From Megaleporinus macrocephalus (taxonomy: Eukaryota; Chordata; Actinopteri; Characiformes; Anostomidae): a stretch of DNA of 64,000 bases. This document shows positions 24,043 to 37,571 of this stretch, in pieces. Position 1 is the stretch's first letter; each line of letters begins with the position of its first letter. The notes below the pieces were generated by a model. The model did not search any database, was not told the DNA's origin, and saw only the letters and a list, made by a program, of their open reading frames with translations. A program made the translations under genes and the position numbers. Where the stretch lies: positions 17,120,024-17,184,023 of the forward strand of contig CM038716.1 of the NCBI GenBank assembly GCA_021613375.1, in the 5' to 3' direction.

Positions 24043-25096
24043 CTTAAAGTCGTTTATTATCGCAGTTTTTGTACTCCGTGTACGGTGGCTAACCCCGTAA
24101 GCAGTGTATAGCCGTTAGCTCCAGCTGGCTCTGAGCGCTTCGCCTTCAAGTTGTTTATCTCGATCGGTCGAGGAGGCGTTTAAGGAGAATGGACGCGCTT
24201 CAGACGCTTATCAAAATAAAAGTCCGGCAGATGAAACAAAAATCAGCGCAACAAAACAAAACCAATATATATAATTAGACAAAGGTATAACAAAATGTAT
24301 TAAAAACAATTATGCTCGGAAATAAATTCATTATAAATAAGTTTACATTGACTAAACTATAACACAATGTCTTACATTATCACGTAATCTACTGTGAATA
24401 TTGAAGAAAATTCATGTTGTCATAGTTGCAATCATAAAAACACTTCTAAGACAGTTCTATATTGTGTCTTATCGAAATAGGCATTTATTGAAAAAACTAA
24501 AATGTCAATTTTGATCAGAAAAATTGTAATTAGATATTTTCCCTAAATCGTTTAGCCCTTGTGACCAAATTTAGGTGACCAGCAGGACAAAAATCAGTCA
24601 TCATAACCATAAACCATGATCTCGACTTGTTGGGTTTTGAATGTCTCAAAAAATGCAACTGGCAAATATACCTATTTATTTTGGAAGGACAAACTGCAAC
24701 TCAGACCAGTCCCTCTTCACAGGCTGATTAAATATACATCTGACGTTTCATCAAAATGCATAAACAATAACTGAGTGAATAATAAATATATACGGCGCTT
24801 AAAAATATTAAGAAAAACGTAAAAAAATATCGAGAAACTTCTAAACGCCCTACATACCGGAAAAAACTACATTTCCCATCTCTTCTTTTTCGTACGTTCG
24901 ACAAGTTCCGGGTGAGCGAATCCTTTCCGCGCCTTTTCGCATTATGGGCTCATCGAGTCGATTCGATCATTTTGCGATAATTAAAGAGTAAAATGTTGTT
25001 TTGTCCTATTTTTGTTCACAAAGCGTATGTTTTTAACGTAGTCGTCGTTGGGAGATAATATACAGCACATCATAGATACTGAACTAGCACATAAAC
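24043..25096. promoter_or_regulatory. Divergent HIF / NPAT promoter region
   Basis: The start codons of HIF (24042, minus) and NPAT (25097, plus) are 1,054 bases apart with no other exon between them. Near NPAT there is an ETS core CCGGAA at 24857-24862, another on the opposite strand (TTCCGG, 24906-24911), a ZNF143/Staf-like ACTACATTTCCCA at 24866-24878, and a GC-rich TTTCCGCGCC at 24924-24933. These are typical of TATA-less housekeeping promoters. Near HIF (24060-24230) the sequence is moderately CpG-rich without a TATA box. Function is inferred. Confidence 0.6.
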
Positions 25097-28000
25097 ATGC
25101 TGCTGCCATCAGATGTGGCGAGACTTGTACTCGGTAAGTTCAGACGTTTCTGAACTACATTGTTTATGTGGCGGCCAGTTAGCAAGAAAACAGACGGAAA
25201 CGACCGATAAACTTCTTTGGATTGACATTGTCGCTTTTGTCAGACGTTTCAGGCCAACATTAGCTCTTGCTGAAGAGCTTTGCATTTCGCATGTTCCTAT
25301 TGTGAAGCCGTCTCAGCGCAGCAGACTCTCAGTTTTAATCTTTAAAGCTAGTTAGATAAAGTTAACGTTGGTCGTGTTGCTTGTTTCTTGTAGGGTATCT
25401 CCAGCAGGAAGGGCTAAGCGCCACAAGTCGAGCATTCATCCTTGAAAGTCCCAACCTGAGGGAGTATGCTGAGCACAGTTCTGAGGATGGAGCTATTCCC
25501 GCCTGTGTCTTTGTAGGTGTTTTGTTTATTAGTCTCTTACATCCGCCAAACTGAAAATCATAAGAACTTACGTTTTTAGTACTTAAGTACTGATTTTAAC
25601 TGGTTCTGTAAAGTGCATGTAAGAGACCTTTGTGTAGAATTGCCTGTTTTGATTCTTGTCTTATTTCTGCAGTCTCTTTTTGGGAAGAACCTGACCACGA
25701 TTTTAAATGAATACGTTGCTGTCAAAGCAAAAGGTGAGCATATCACCCCAACGTATAATATGATACAGTTCTATCTATTCGTGAGAGTTTAATTAATAAA
25801 TCTGTTGCAGAAACATGTCAGGAGAATCAGATACCAGCCATGATGACATCATTATGGAAGAAGTTGGATTTCACACTCAACCAGATCAAGTATGTTTGCT
25901 ATTTAAGCATGCTCATTGCAAGGTTGTCAGTAAAAAGTTCTAAATTCATGTATTTTCTTTACAGATCTATGCAAAACTCTCCTGCTGTTCAACAAATTCA
26001 ACGACGTGAGTTGCATGGTTGTGTTTCCTCTAAAAAATGATGGTGGTTTGTCTACTATACAGACAAAATAGGTTGTGTTAAAGAAAATGTGCAGAGTTTG
26101 TAGAACAAAGACACAGTTTGTTTTTTCTTGTGTGGTTCACAGTTCGCACCCAGAACAGCATTCAGAATATGCGGCGTCAGAGGGCCCTGTCAGCATCTCT
26201 GTCTTCCAGCACCGGCTGCCTGTCCGTGTCTTCTCCTGGTGGCTGTGTCTCCAGCCCTGTCCCAGCCCCTCAGAGCATGCTTGGACACTCCACCCCAGTG
26301 TGTTACACCTCCCAGCAGACCAGACCCTCTACTATAAGCCTCTCCCAGCCAGGTAAGACATTACAATACTTCTTGAGGTTTTAGATTGGTTTGAGATTGT
26401 GTGGCCAGGTTATGTTTTAGTCACGATACTTCAAGATTTTTATTGTCATATGCACAGCAGAACACAGTTACACTGTACAATGAAATTCTTACTTTGTTGT
26501 TCCTCAATGCACCAGTAGATAAGATAACCAAAAAAAAAGAAATAATAAGAAATATATACAAAATATACAAAGTATAATAATATAAGTTGAAGCATTAAAT
26601 AATACGTTGAAATAAAAGTATTTTTTTATATAGTTTAAAAATACAAAATAAAAGTTAAGTGTGCTTTTATGTGCAAGTATTCACTGTATGCATCACTGTA
26701 TTTTAGTAATAATCTTAAATAAAATGTCATAATAGAAAATAGAAAAAGCAGAGCGTAACTCAGTAGTGTTTAATATCATTAATACTAACTTTATTGGTGC
26801 TTTCATCTGACACTGTGATATGTTTTAAATATTTTGCAATATTGAATTACGTCAGCACCACCCAGAACTAATTTGTGAGCTGTGTTACATGTGTTACATA
26901 CTCTCCATTGTGACATTCTGTGTTTTGGTGCAAATTTTGTTTATATTACATGTTTCTTTTTTTTTTTTTTTTACAGGAGAGTCAGCCTTACAAATTGTGG
27001 TACCGGATCATAGATTTACTCCAGGACCACTGTCTCCAGCCCGCAGGAAATGGTGAGACAAAGCTGTTGGATGTCACTAACTATTAGGGCTATTTTTGGC
27101 AAGATCCTGGCGATACAATACGTATCGTGAAACAGCGTTCATGATTCAATATATTGTGATATACTGCAAGAAAAGTGATTATATTGCAATTTTTCAAATC
27201 CTACTATTAAAACACGCTATATGAACAGGTTTGCCTTTGTGCTGCTTGTTAATGTTGGAGTGGAGCTGAAAATAGATTATTACACTGCCATCTAGTGGTC
27301 AGAGGTTTAAACACAACACACAATGATTTGTTGTCTGCCAGGAATCTGTGTACTGATACTGTGTTTTTGAGAATCAATACAGTATCACTGAATATAATAT
27401 CCTGATATTTGATGTTTCAATATTTTCTACCACCCGTATTATCTATGCGTATGGTAATGAATACTGTAGTCTGCATAACTTGTTCTTAATAATTTTAGTC
27501 ACTACGACTGTGTTATTACACCTCAAATGAAAAAGTAGTGACAGAAAGGATTCCTCTGATGTGCTATTTCAGTGACTCTCCTAGGCGAAGGAGTGGCGGG
27601 CAGTTTGGAACTAGCAGAGGAACCACAGTGTCCAGCACTCTCAATGTGGAGTCCCAGAGCCAGGAGGCTGTGACGGAGAACTTATCTGTGAGCCCAGATA
27701 AAGTTGTGACATTTACATTATTGCTGTTTAATTACAGTCTGTCATTTTTCAAAATCCTTAACTGAAGGAAGCACTCTGTGGTAGTTTGTAGACAATAGAC
27801 TTTACTGATACTGTTCTTAGCTGTGAGTCATTTCAATAGAATCATATCCCGGTTAAGGATATCAGTAAGAAAGCATCAGAAAAGAACAGGCTATAAATAA
27901 TCTGTCTGGATGTCCACGAAACAAATAATAATAACGCTGTTGTTTATTTCTGTTGTACAGTATTTATGTGAGTGTGCATGTAATTTTCTTTCTTCGTAGC

Positions 28001-31000
28001 AAATGGTGATAGAGAATGCACGAGAAAAGATTCTGAATGACAGATCTTTACAAGAAAAGCTTGCAGAAAATATCAACAAAATCCTGGCAAGGTAAACGGT
28101 TTCACCAGCATGCAAACATTACTACAGGCACTTTTATAATCATCATCTTTGCTGTCTGTAGCTGTTTGTCTGTTTGATCCCAGTTTCACATTTAAACATT
28201 ATCATATTGTCAGTGCTCAGAAAAGTGTTTCTAAAATCTCCATCCTTACATTACCAGTGATAACAGCCCCCAGATATCAAAGGCTGCATGCAGCACAGTG
28301 GAGCAGGAGCAGTCTATAGATGAAATATTGGGCCTACAGGTGAGCTGTTTGTGGATGAATTTATTAGTTTCTTAGTGGTATTAATGTGTTGTAACCATAA
28401 ATTTGGTCCTGATTTTGTACTACTTTGTTATTTAGGGAGAAATCCATATGACTGACGATGCCATTCAGGATATCCTCGAGCAGACCGAGTCAGACCCTGC
28501 TTTTCAGGCTCTATTTGATCTGTTTGATTATGGTAAGATACGCCTTTATAAACTCATTAAATGTTCATTATAATTGCAAAAAAAGATTTTCTGCATCATT
28601 AGTTTTGATATGAAATTATTTTCTACTTCATAAAATACATGCAGTATACAACTGCACCTTTGGAGGTAATCGATTACAAAATTACATTGATTAGCATAAT
28701 GTGAGTCGTTGTATAATAAAGATGGCCGCAACTACTGAAAGCATGAATTTATCTGAAACGCAAGCTGCAGCTACAAACAATTGCTTGTGTGCATCTAAAG
28801 TTGTGGGAGTGTTTCACACAGAAACACAACAGTGTGGTGCTCTGTCAGCTCTGCACAGTGGAGATGATCACAACAGTACACCTGCTATACACGAGACCTT
28901 GAAGCTCAAACATCCCGTAGTACTTTATCAACACAGCAGCAAGACAACACCTGCTTACCTGTTTATCTTCTCTTATTAGATAATTTTAAGGTTATTAACA
29001 CGTGTAACATGTTTCTTTCAGTAGTGTCTCTTAAAGTGGCATTGCTAACCGTTTCTTAATCGTCCAGTGTAGAACCTAAGACTGTTCTTGATACCACGGG
29101 AGCTTTAAAACACACGTAGCTGCTTCCTCAAATGACTCTCTGCAACATCCACAGTCCACAAACTGTCCGAGTTCTTGTGCGTGAGGTGTGTAGGTTAAAA
29201 GTCCAGTCGGAGCATAGACTTTTAGTCTTTTTAACCATTTATAGATCATGTGCATTTAAGGTACCCTTTAATACATTTAGTCTAGAATGGTCATACGTTT
29301 TCCTTGTGCTTCTGAGCCCCCCCAATATATATAACAATATTTTATATTCCTAACACACTCACATTAGAGTAATCGATTAAATCGATTAGGAAACTAAGAT
29401 TAAATGATTAAGGAATTAATCATTAGGTGCAGCCCTAACTCACATACACATGTTTTAGCGCACAATTACTGAGCAAGTTTATGCACATTATAGAATTCAG
29501 TTGTTTATTAGGTCTGATATGTTAAATGCAAAAAAGAGGAATTGTGCACTAAAATGCGTTTGTGTGTTGCCTGTTAGAAATGTCTTAATTTTTTGATCAA
29601 GGGTGCCGTGGATGACTTTTGCACCTGGCGGTATGTAACATGCTGTTAGCAATTAAATGTTTTAATCCTTTCATTTTTTTCTTGGAAGGAAAAGGTAAGA
29701 CAGCTGAGGGAAATGAACAGACGGATGGGACTCTCAGCAACAGTGCACAGGAGAGTGATGAGACCGGCCTTGTAGACAGTGCAACAGATACAGGTAAACT
29801 GTGAAGCTGTGGTCAGATGTTGTGAACGTGTATGTGTATTGATCTGGGGAGTACATGGCAACTGTGGAAAATTTAAAATATTTACATAAGTTGCCATTGT
29901 AGGGTTAGATCAATCAATCTGGAATTCAAAACATAAATAAGGCTAGCTGGCCTTGTTTATACTTTTGTTAAGTATTTGAGCCAGTGCGGCACTAATAGCT
30001 TGTTATAGACTAATTCATTTTTGAGTATATACCAGACATATTTCTCATATTTAAGATGCAGATTAATGGAAGGAGCTTAATTTCAAAGTGAAGACTGTTA
30101 CCATAGTTATGCCACAGCAGTCTGTAGCTGGAGTCCAGGAGAGAGTGATGGGTCTCGCTCTCTCTGAGTGGGTAGGATGCCCTTCCTTCAGCCCTGTCAC
30201 TCAGTAAGAGGCCAGGGTCATCTTTAAGCTGATGTACAATAACTGGCAGGAAGTATTCTCCTGTGGTCACATTGAGCTGTCCAGTGATGTTGCTTTAGCA
30301 GTACTATGGAAAGCTGCTTCATGCGACTCATCTTAGCCTTCACCCTCACAATTGGTAGCATGGTGATGGGGGAGCTGCTGGTTGGAACTGGCCATAACTA
30401 CATTTTGGATAAATGTGGGACATAATCAGGAACAGGGACAGTTAAGGACAAGAACTGTGTCTATTGCATAAAATTATAAGCCTGAAACAAACCTGTTATT
30501 TGATTGTTTATTTTTTTTCTCTCCCCGCTCCTAAGGCACTGGACATGAAGATTCCACATCAGGTGCAGAAACCACTACTAGGACACTAAGGAGCAAAACT
30601 GCTCAGGAAGCAAAAAGCAAAAGGAAGTCAAGCCTTCCTCTCAGCACAGGCAGGCTAGTTCAGACAAGTACCCCGTCAAGTCTGCTTACTAAGCGAGCAG
30701 CATCTGCAAAAGGAACTGTGCAAACAAAAAAAGGAACCAGCAGGAGCAAAGTTTCTGTGAGCAGTAAACAGACTAGAGCCACTGGTTCGGCCTCGAGGGG
30801 GCAGGTAAACAAGAAGGGATACTCTAGATCATCAGATCAAAACACATCAAGCTGCTCTCTGTCTGAAGAAGGAACAAGCATGGAGGTAGATGAACCAACT
30901 AGAAATATTTCAGATGCATCAAGTCCTCAGAAGTTGCCTCTGGAGAGTTCTCAAACCACCAAGGCCACCGATGATAAGAGCACTAGAAATGTCTCAGTAT

Positions 31001-34000
31001 CTAACGAGCAAGGAGAACCTACTTCCATTGTTGGAGCAGATGCCACTAGACCAGAGATGGAGAGCCCAGCGGGAAATGCTGTAAATGCTTGTACACAGGG
31101 AACTCCTAAAGCTTCGGGCCAGAGCATAAATGAGCAATCCCACCGCAGAAGCATGCGCGTTACAGATGTTTGTAGTAAAACATCTCCGCAGCCTGCAAAA
31201 AATAAGGCTCCTGTACTTGGCACACAGGGCAGGGAGGCCAAGCCCAGCAGTCAGCAAGGTGTTTCCTCTGAGCCATCAGCTTTAGTTGCTCCTTGTTCTG
31301 CAGTCACCTCCACTTCCTCTGCTGCAGTCCATGTTCCTCAGTCCCCAAACTCAGTACCTGACCCCAATAAGATAGTGGCTCTGAAGATCATCATCAGCGA
31401 TGAACACGAGGAGCAGAGCATTGACTCTGCTCTGAACCAAGCGGTCTCCAGCATCAGTGGTGAGCGCATCCCAACCATCTTCCTCTCCTCCCCAGCCAAA
31501 TCTCCAGCTAAGATTCTGCCTGCTCCAACCTCCTCCATAACTCCAGAGGAGACTGCGCAGGCGGTGAGCTGCTTACAGGGGGCTGAAGCTGTTGCTGCAG
31601 CACCGACTATAAGCAGCTTGCAGCTTTCACAGCCCAGACCCCAGAATGTGGCCGGTCAGGAGGCGGGATTCTTCCAGCTGTTACCTGCTAACACAGCATT
31701 CGGAGCCCAGAGCAGCTATTTTGTTGTTACTGATACAGCTGCTGCAGCTGATCAGCACTCTGGTGTTATGATACTTCCAAGTAGTGCAGCTCCAGGAGCA
31801 ACAACATCTGCGTCACAGCTGGTGGCAACGCCGCCTCGATCACGGGCTGTTGTTACCATGGCAGCAAATGTACCTCAAACCTTTTCACCTGGTAAGTAAA
31901 AAAATAAACCCTGCTCATTACATCTGCGACTGACTGTTTAACTGTTTTGTCAGCTGACTGTTAAAGTACAGGCTTAAAATGGCCAACTGAATTTGAGTTC
32001 CTAGCTGTTGATACTTTGGAGGCTCCCAACTGAATGATGGCCACAGCACAGATGAACAAGCTTTACTCACCGCTGCACTTTAAAGGTCTTATAGCACCAG
32101 TGAGTGCTAGGAACTTTGGTTGTTCTCTTTAGTTCCATGATATCTTTAATGAATGTGTTTTATTTCATTTATAATTTTTTTTTCGTGCCAAGCTAGCTGA
32201 TGAAAATGCACCCAAATCTGATTGTGAAAGCCAACAATGGTGAAAAAGAATTGTGCTCAGTTGAAATGTTTGCGATCAGGCAGTTATCTAATAACCACGA
32301 CAGGCCTGTATCACATCTGCAGTGCACCTGCCTAGAGCGCATGTTTTAACACATCATTTAAATACATAATTTTTGCTTTGTTTTTATTTCACCTCTTTTT
32401 AAGTATATTTATTATGAGTTTACACAGTTCATACTTGGATTTGATGTGATACAGCTGCTTTTTTTTTATTAACTGCTTTAAATAAAAATTTTAGTGTTTT
32501 TGTTTATGGAGTTTAATTTGAATGCACTGGCCACAAACTATGTGTGCTTTTCGTTCATTTTCTAAATTTTAATTGTTACACGAGGGTGGCCCTCATTATG
32601 GACTGTCATGAACTGTAATCTAAACTAAATAGTTTATTTGCCCCAGTTTGCTCAATTGAAGCGTCTTGTATTGAATGATGCCATATTCTAATACATGCTT
32701 TTGTTTATTTCTTTAGCATCAGCTATCATCATTTCCTCACCAGTTCAACCTATGATACAGAATATGGCTGTTCCATTGTCTGTCTTTGGACAAAACAACA
32801 CAGGAAAACTCACCGTACTACCCAATCAGGTATGTTGTTATGTAGTAGGCATGATGTTACGATTAGTGCATCCATTCCGGACAAAAGTAAACTGAGTTTA
32901 CTGTTTTTGTTTTACAGATGTTGGCATTGCCTGGTCCGACATTGGTGAACCAACCTACAAACGTTGTAACAAAACCTAAACTGGTGCCGAAGGAGAATGT
33001 GGAGCTGGGTAGGACATTTCAAGTTTTCCAGAGCATGAAATTTAGAAATTTACCATGTTACTCCCAGCCTATTTATTTTCTAACAAAGACGCTTAAGGCA
33101 GTAATGCATTTATCAAATGTACAAACCTTCACACCCCCATTATTCCACTCTAAAGAGGGTTAAACTTTCATACTTTGCAGGCAAAATTGGAACACCTGGA
33201 TCTGCCCAGGGTCCAAACTCACAAAGCTTAGAGCAGCTAAAAAGCACTACAGGATCGAGCCCTGGCCACCGAAGAATACTTTGCTTTGATGAGAACACTG
33301 ACCAGACTAATACAACAACAAGCACTTCCACTACGGCCACAGCTTCCACTACCGTAAAAGAACGTACAAGGACAGATCGGATCCAGCCTTCTGCATCAGG
33401 CAGCAGCAGTGCCAGGAGGAGTGTGGAGACAGTAAGATCGCCAAAGCCCAGTCACAGTTCAGTGACGAAGGACTCTCAGAGGGCTTCTGTACCTCAGCAG
33501 CAAACAGAGCCTAAAAAAAGCACGCAGAAAGAAACAGGAACTGATCAGGCTGCTAACATCAGCACTTCCTCAACCACTGCCGCTCAGCAGGGTCCATCTG
33601 CTAGATCAGAGTCAAAACAGAGATCACACCTCACGTCAAATGCAGAAGATGGACGGACTCCATCAACAGATACAGCACAGAGTCTAAAGCCTTCGGCTCA
33701 AGCTGTAAGTCACAAGTCTCCCACAGCCACAACTTCACAAGAGGAATCACATGAAGGAAGACCTCCAGTAACACCAGAGGAGCCTTCTGAGACCAGCGCC
33801 TCACAAGATTCGCCCGGCATTACTGCGAACAAGGAGAATGAGGTAGGAAGGCGAGAGACTCATCAGACAACGGTGGAGAACTTTGTGTCTATTACAGTAA
33901 GACCCTCCACACCTGCATCTCAGGGTGTGTCTGGTAAACCTATTTGCAAGACCAGCCCGCTTACTAAGCAGGCAGTGGAGATGCTGCAGGATATCCAGAG

Positions 34001-34683
34001 CCAAACTCCTACCGCCATCACACCTAGGAGAAAAGGAAGCAGCTGCTTGGACCTCCCGCTTCCAAGAACGCCTGGATCAGGTCGCCTCCAGGAGGACTAC
34101 CTGGATGGTTTGAGGACTCCCACAAGGCAGAGGCTCAGACGGGAAGCGGAAGGCACACCAAAACAACTGGTTCCTCCTGCCACACCTGATATTCCGTCCT
34201 GCAGCCCAGCCAGCGAGGCGGGAAGCGAGAACAGTATCAACATGGCCGCCCATACCCTCATGATACTGTCTCGTGCAGCCAGAACAGGAGGGCCTTTAAA
34301 AGACAGCTTGCGCCAGGAGGAGGCTGGCTCAGCCAAATCCAGTGCCTCCAAAGGGAAGAAGCGCAAGCACACAGAACCGAGCCCTACAGCAAAGAAGGAG
34401 CTACAGCTTTCAGGTTCATCGGGCAGTAAGAAAAAAGCTAAGGTACGTCGAATTCACTTATTCTTTTAAAGCAAATAAAACCTGTTCCAGAGGTGCAGCT
34501 ATCGCTCAGTACAGTTTCATGTTTAGTGTTAAAATTTGGTGCTGGGATGCAGAATGCCTGGACAATATAGAAAATGTAATTGTAATATACATGTAATTGA
34601 CTGGGTGACATTGTTTCTTTAAACTCTTGCAGTTCATATTTCAGAAATCTTTATTCTCATCACATTTTCTTACAGTAGAAAAG

Positions 34684-34743
<60 letters not shown>

Positions 34744-35851
34744 TTATTTATTTAGTATATATATTTATTTATTTTATTTTTGTAATGTAAGTCAATGGAA
34801 CCAGATTTTTTTCCAAGCTATTTTGGAGCATTTCTATTGGTCCATTCACTATGAAACTTTCTCATAATGTAAGCAACCATTGGCATGTTCAAATAATGTC
34901 AAACACAAAATCGTCAAAAATGAAGATGTTTTTCATTGGACAGCAACGATATATAAAATCTGGTTGACAAATGTTCCCTTATTTCCACAATACTGTGCAC
35001 AGGTTAGTAAGTACAGATGACTGCAGTTAAAGGATACATTCATTAATGTCATTAAAGCATTTTGGGCAGCAGCTGTAACAACCCTTTTTTTACTGAATAG
35101 AATTAACCAGAAACCTACAAAATACAGTCAGACTAATAACATGATCTGTGAGATGTTTTACAGATTGACATGAACAAAAACAGTGTTGAGACTAGTCTTG
35201 GAAATACTTGAAATGTTCATAAACAGTTTTTGGCTCTGTCTGTATCAGAAAAGTCCACAAATTTTTTAGACAGAAGGAATTAGCACATTTTATATCATGC
35301 TCAGGGCTTTTTGCTTTAATTTTCTCTTTTTTAATACTCACGAGTTTTTAAAAGTTTTTAAAGAAACACCAATCGTTGCTAATTAACTGTTTTTAAAAAC
35401 ATCCTTGTTAGATAAACTTTAAAGAGGACCCTTAATTAATAGCTTCTTTATTCTTATGTTCCTGCTAAAGCCTGTGTATAGTGTAAGTATACTGACAAAT
35501 TCAATGTGATTCAGTTGTTAATCTCAGGGATGCTCAAACTAACAGTAGCTGAGATGTTTATAAGTGACAAACTTTGCATCATTGTTGTCTTGGACAGCTG
35601 ATCTTTTCTGTGTGGATAATAAACCTGTTGTACTTGTTCTTAATATTTCTGCTGTCAATGAAAAAAAACAATAGTGTATGTATTAAGCTTGACTACATTA
35701 GCAAAGAACAGCAACCCCAGCTGTTATACAAGGACATTACTCAGTCTGAACATATGCCTTTTTCTTGTAGAAGCAGAAGAAGCTGCTTGACTCATTCCCA
35801 CATGACCTAGATGTTGACAAGTTCTTGTCGTCCCTCCATTACGATGAATGA
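25097..35851 (+). CDS. npat: NPAT, nuclear coactivator of histone gene transcription
   Basis: A cyclin E/CDK2 substrate that in mammals sits at histone locus bodies and drives S-phase histone transcription. Seventeen coding exons join in frame to 1338 aa (human about 1427): 25097-25133, 25394-25512, 25673-25733, 25811-25889, 25965-26005, 26143-26352, 26977-27052, 27573-27687, 28000-28091, 28258-28339, 28436-28532, 29689-29793, 30536-31891, 32717-32829, 32918-33008, 33181-34442, 35771-35851. The N-terminus is a LisH motif (MLLPSDVARLVLGYLQQEG) nearly identical to human. The SLFGKNLTTILNEYVA block, SDPAFQALFDLFDYG and the C-terminal LDSFPHDLDVDKFLSSLHYD block are also conserved. Two very large exons encode a Ser/Thr-rich, low-complexity middle with proline-directed sites such as TPRRK and TPTRQR. 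The gene is intact. It diverges from HIF rather than from ATM as in mammals. Confidence 0.97.
26428..26520 (+). repeat. Dispersed repeat fragment (NPAT intron 6)
   Basis: The stretch has the form 'TTTATTGTCATATGCACAG ... GTACAATGAAATTCTTACTTTG', a run I recognise as recurrent in fish genomes. It is truncated and the class is not assigned. Confidence 0.5.
27090..27432 (+). repeat. hAT-like nonautonomous element (NPAT intron 7)
   Basis: It begins near 'GATACAATACGTATCGTG', continues through 'CAATATATTGTGATATACTGC' and ends in 'GATATTTGATGTTTCAATATTTTC'. The second half matches 14930-15075, and a similar start lies at 63900-64000. No coding capacity. Confidence 0.6.
28645..29440. mobile_element. 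Probable hAT-type nonautonomous transposon (NPAT intron 11)
   Basis: The right end, read on the minus strand, begins TTAGGGCTGCACCTAATGATTAAT, the usual start of many hAT elements ('cagggctgcac...'). The left end has CTGCACCTTTGGAGGTAATCGATTA. Both ends carry nearby AATCGATTA runs. The interior has an 'AAGATGGCCGC' tract and a 92-codon open frame (28701-28979) with no recognised domain. Exact ends and target duplication were not resolved. Confidence 0.45.
30055..30430. repeat. Possible dispersed repeat in NPAT intron 12
   Basis: A comparatively GC-rich block ('GGGTCTCGCTCTCTCTGAG ... GGAACTGGCCATAACTACA') inside an otherwise AT-rich intron, without coding potential. It has the look of a transposed segment, but no second copy is in this window. 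Confidence 0.3.
34687..34739. repeat. (TA)n microsatellite
   Basis: About 26 uninterrupted TA units in NPAT intron 16, followed by TTTA-rich sequence. Confidence 0.95.
34787..34975 (+). repeat. MITE-like dispersed repeat, copy 2 (NPAT intron 16)
   Basis: It starts AATGTAAGTCAATGGAACC, contains GGAGCATTTCTATTGGTCC and ends with TTTTTCATTGGACAGCAACG. The same modules in inverted orientation form the element at 44283-44505. Confidence 0.65.
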
Positions 35852-36174
35852 GAAGCAGAGGCTCAGCACTGCAATCAAAATGACCTGCCGAACAGGCAAA
35901 AAGATGACAACAGCCGGAAAACTGATCGGCAGGATTGTTTTATTTATCATGCCTCACATCACAGTTGTGTATAGTTGTTGTAAATGTATATGCCTTACTA
36001 TCCCAGGGAACGTTATTGTACAGATCAGTTATTGTATAGTCCTTTTGCCATAATGCTGTACCTCAATTGAAATCCATGTGTAGAATCTCTGAGATGTATT
36101 TATTTCACTGACCGTTCTGTGATGTTCTAATGTAGTTCAAATGTATTTGAAACAAAATTTTGTTTTTAATTAAA
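35852..36174 (+). other. NPAT 3' UTR with ATTAAA poly(A) signal
   Basis: No coding potential after the stop. An ATTAAA at 36169-36174 follows a T-rich run and is the first good signal, giving a 3' UTR of roughly 0.35 kb. Confidence 0.5.
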
Positions 36175-37571
36175 ACAAACTTGACACACAATCTTTTTTG
36201 AAGTTATTTGAGAGTTTGGCCCCAAGGGGGCAGCATGGAGGCACCTGAGGAGGTTTTAATATTTTGCTCAGGCAGTGGAAGTGGTAACAAGGAGTACATA
36301 GAAATATGCTATTGGTTGGTGTCCAGAGAATGATCGGAGAAAGCTTTGCTTGAAGGAATCTCAGCAAATTATTCATGGACAAATGAAGGAATCATCTTTT
36401 GCATGTTTAATTTAAAAGATTTGTTGATAACTGTAAACTTTAAAACTAGTAACAAGTTCACCTGTCTGGTGTGACATTCAACACTTAACGAAAACCACTA
36501 TAGTTAACCTACTAATATCCACATAGCATGTAAAGCAAAGCACATCTTGGTTTTGTTTTTGTGGGTGCTTTAAACAGGACAAGTCTGAACTTAATGGAAA
36601 TTTCTGCTCTTATAACAATCTAATCAAGCTTTCCTTTAGAATTTGTGTGAATTGATCCCTTACCATCTGGGATTATCCAACATGCCAGTTTGAGACTTTA
36701 TGTGTAACAGATCATACTTCGCAATTCTCTCAGAATGCTGTTAACAGCATGGAAGGTAAACATAAACAGATATCATATTAAGTTACTGGCTAATTCAGAA
36801 CAAACTTTAAATGTTATTTTTAGCAGAGAGGAGTACTTTCAAGAAAGAATGCTGTCTCTTTTCCTTTCAGCAGAGGAACATGGGCCGTTCCTGACCACAG
36901 CAGAGGTGTTTCACTACTTTTTTTGCATATAGACCTCTAAAAATCATCTGAACTGTATGAGGCTCATTAGTGGAGATGCATAACTTTTTTCTTTTCTTTG
37001 ATATTTTAATTCTTGATTATGGACATGACTAAATTACTTATTAGGTCAAGGCTACAAGTCAATGAGGGTATGCATTCATTTTAATACACAGGAAAAAAGA
37101 AGAAAAATTTAAGTAACGTGATAAAATGTAACCCAAGAGTCTCTTTGAAGACACTCCCTCAGTTAAATCCTTAACTTCCACATTTATTCCATACCCATGA
37201 CAATGTACTAATATTAGACCTGGAAGAAAAGTTAAACTTTAAACATTATAGCTAGCCTTCATTGTCCATTAAATGTGATAATATAGGCTATATGAATACA
37301 TATCGAGTCACTTTTGATGCTACTGTGGATATAAAAATATGTAGATTATTAAAGCTACACAAAGAAACTATTTCACATTTGCGTGTACTTTTCTCTTACG
37401 CTGCTGAACAGAACCAGCTGAACTCCTAACTACAATGTGCCTCTATTTAAAGAATTCCAGGAACTGTGCATTTTTAACATTCACATTGCGGACCCTTAAA
37501 ATAGTATCTTTACAGTCCTTACTGAGCTTGTCCATATCACAGCTGTTTTCTGTCCCTTGTTTTTAACATTT
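36175..37571. other. Convergent gap between NPAT and MMP gene A
   Basis: AT-rich sequence with no recognised exon. The right part is probably the 3' UTR of MMP gene A, with an AATAAA on the minus strand at 37188-37183, about 0.39 kb past the stop codon. Confidence 0.45.

Noticed and set aside
24924..24933. E2F site upstream of NPAT
   Set aside because: TTTCCGCGCC is close to, but does not match, the TTTSSCGC consensus on either strand. E2F control of mammalian NPAT is known, but the site is not proven here.
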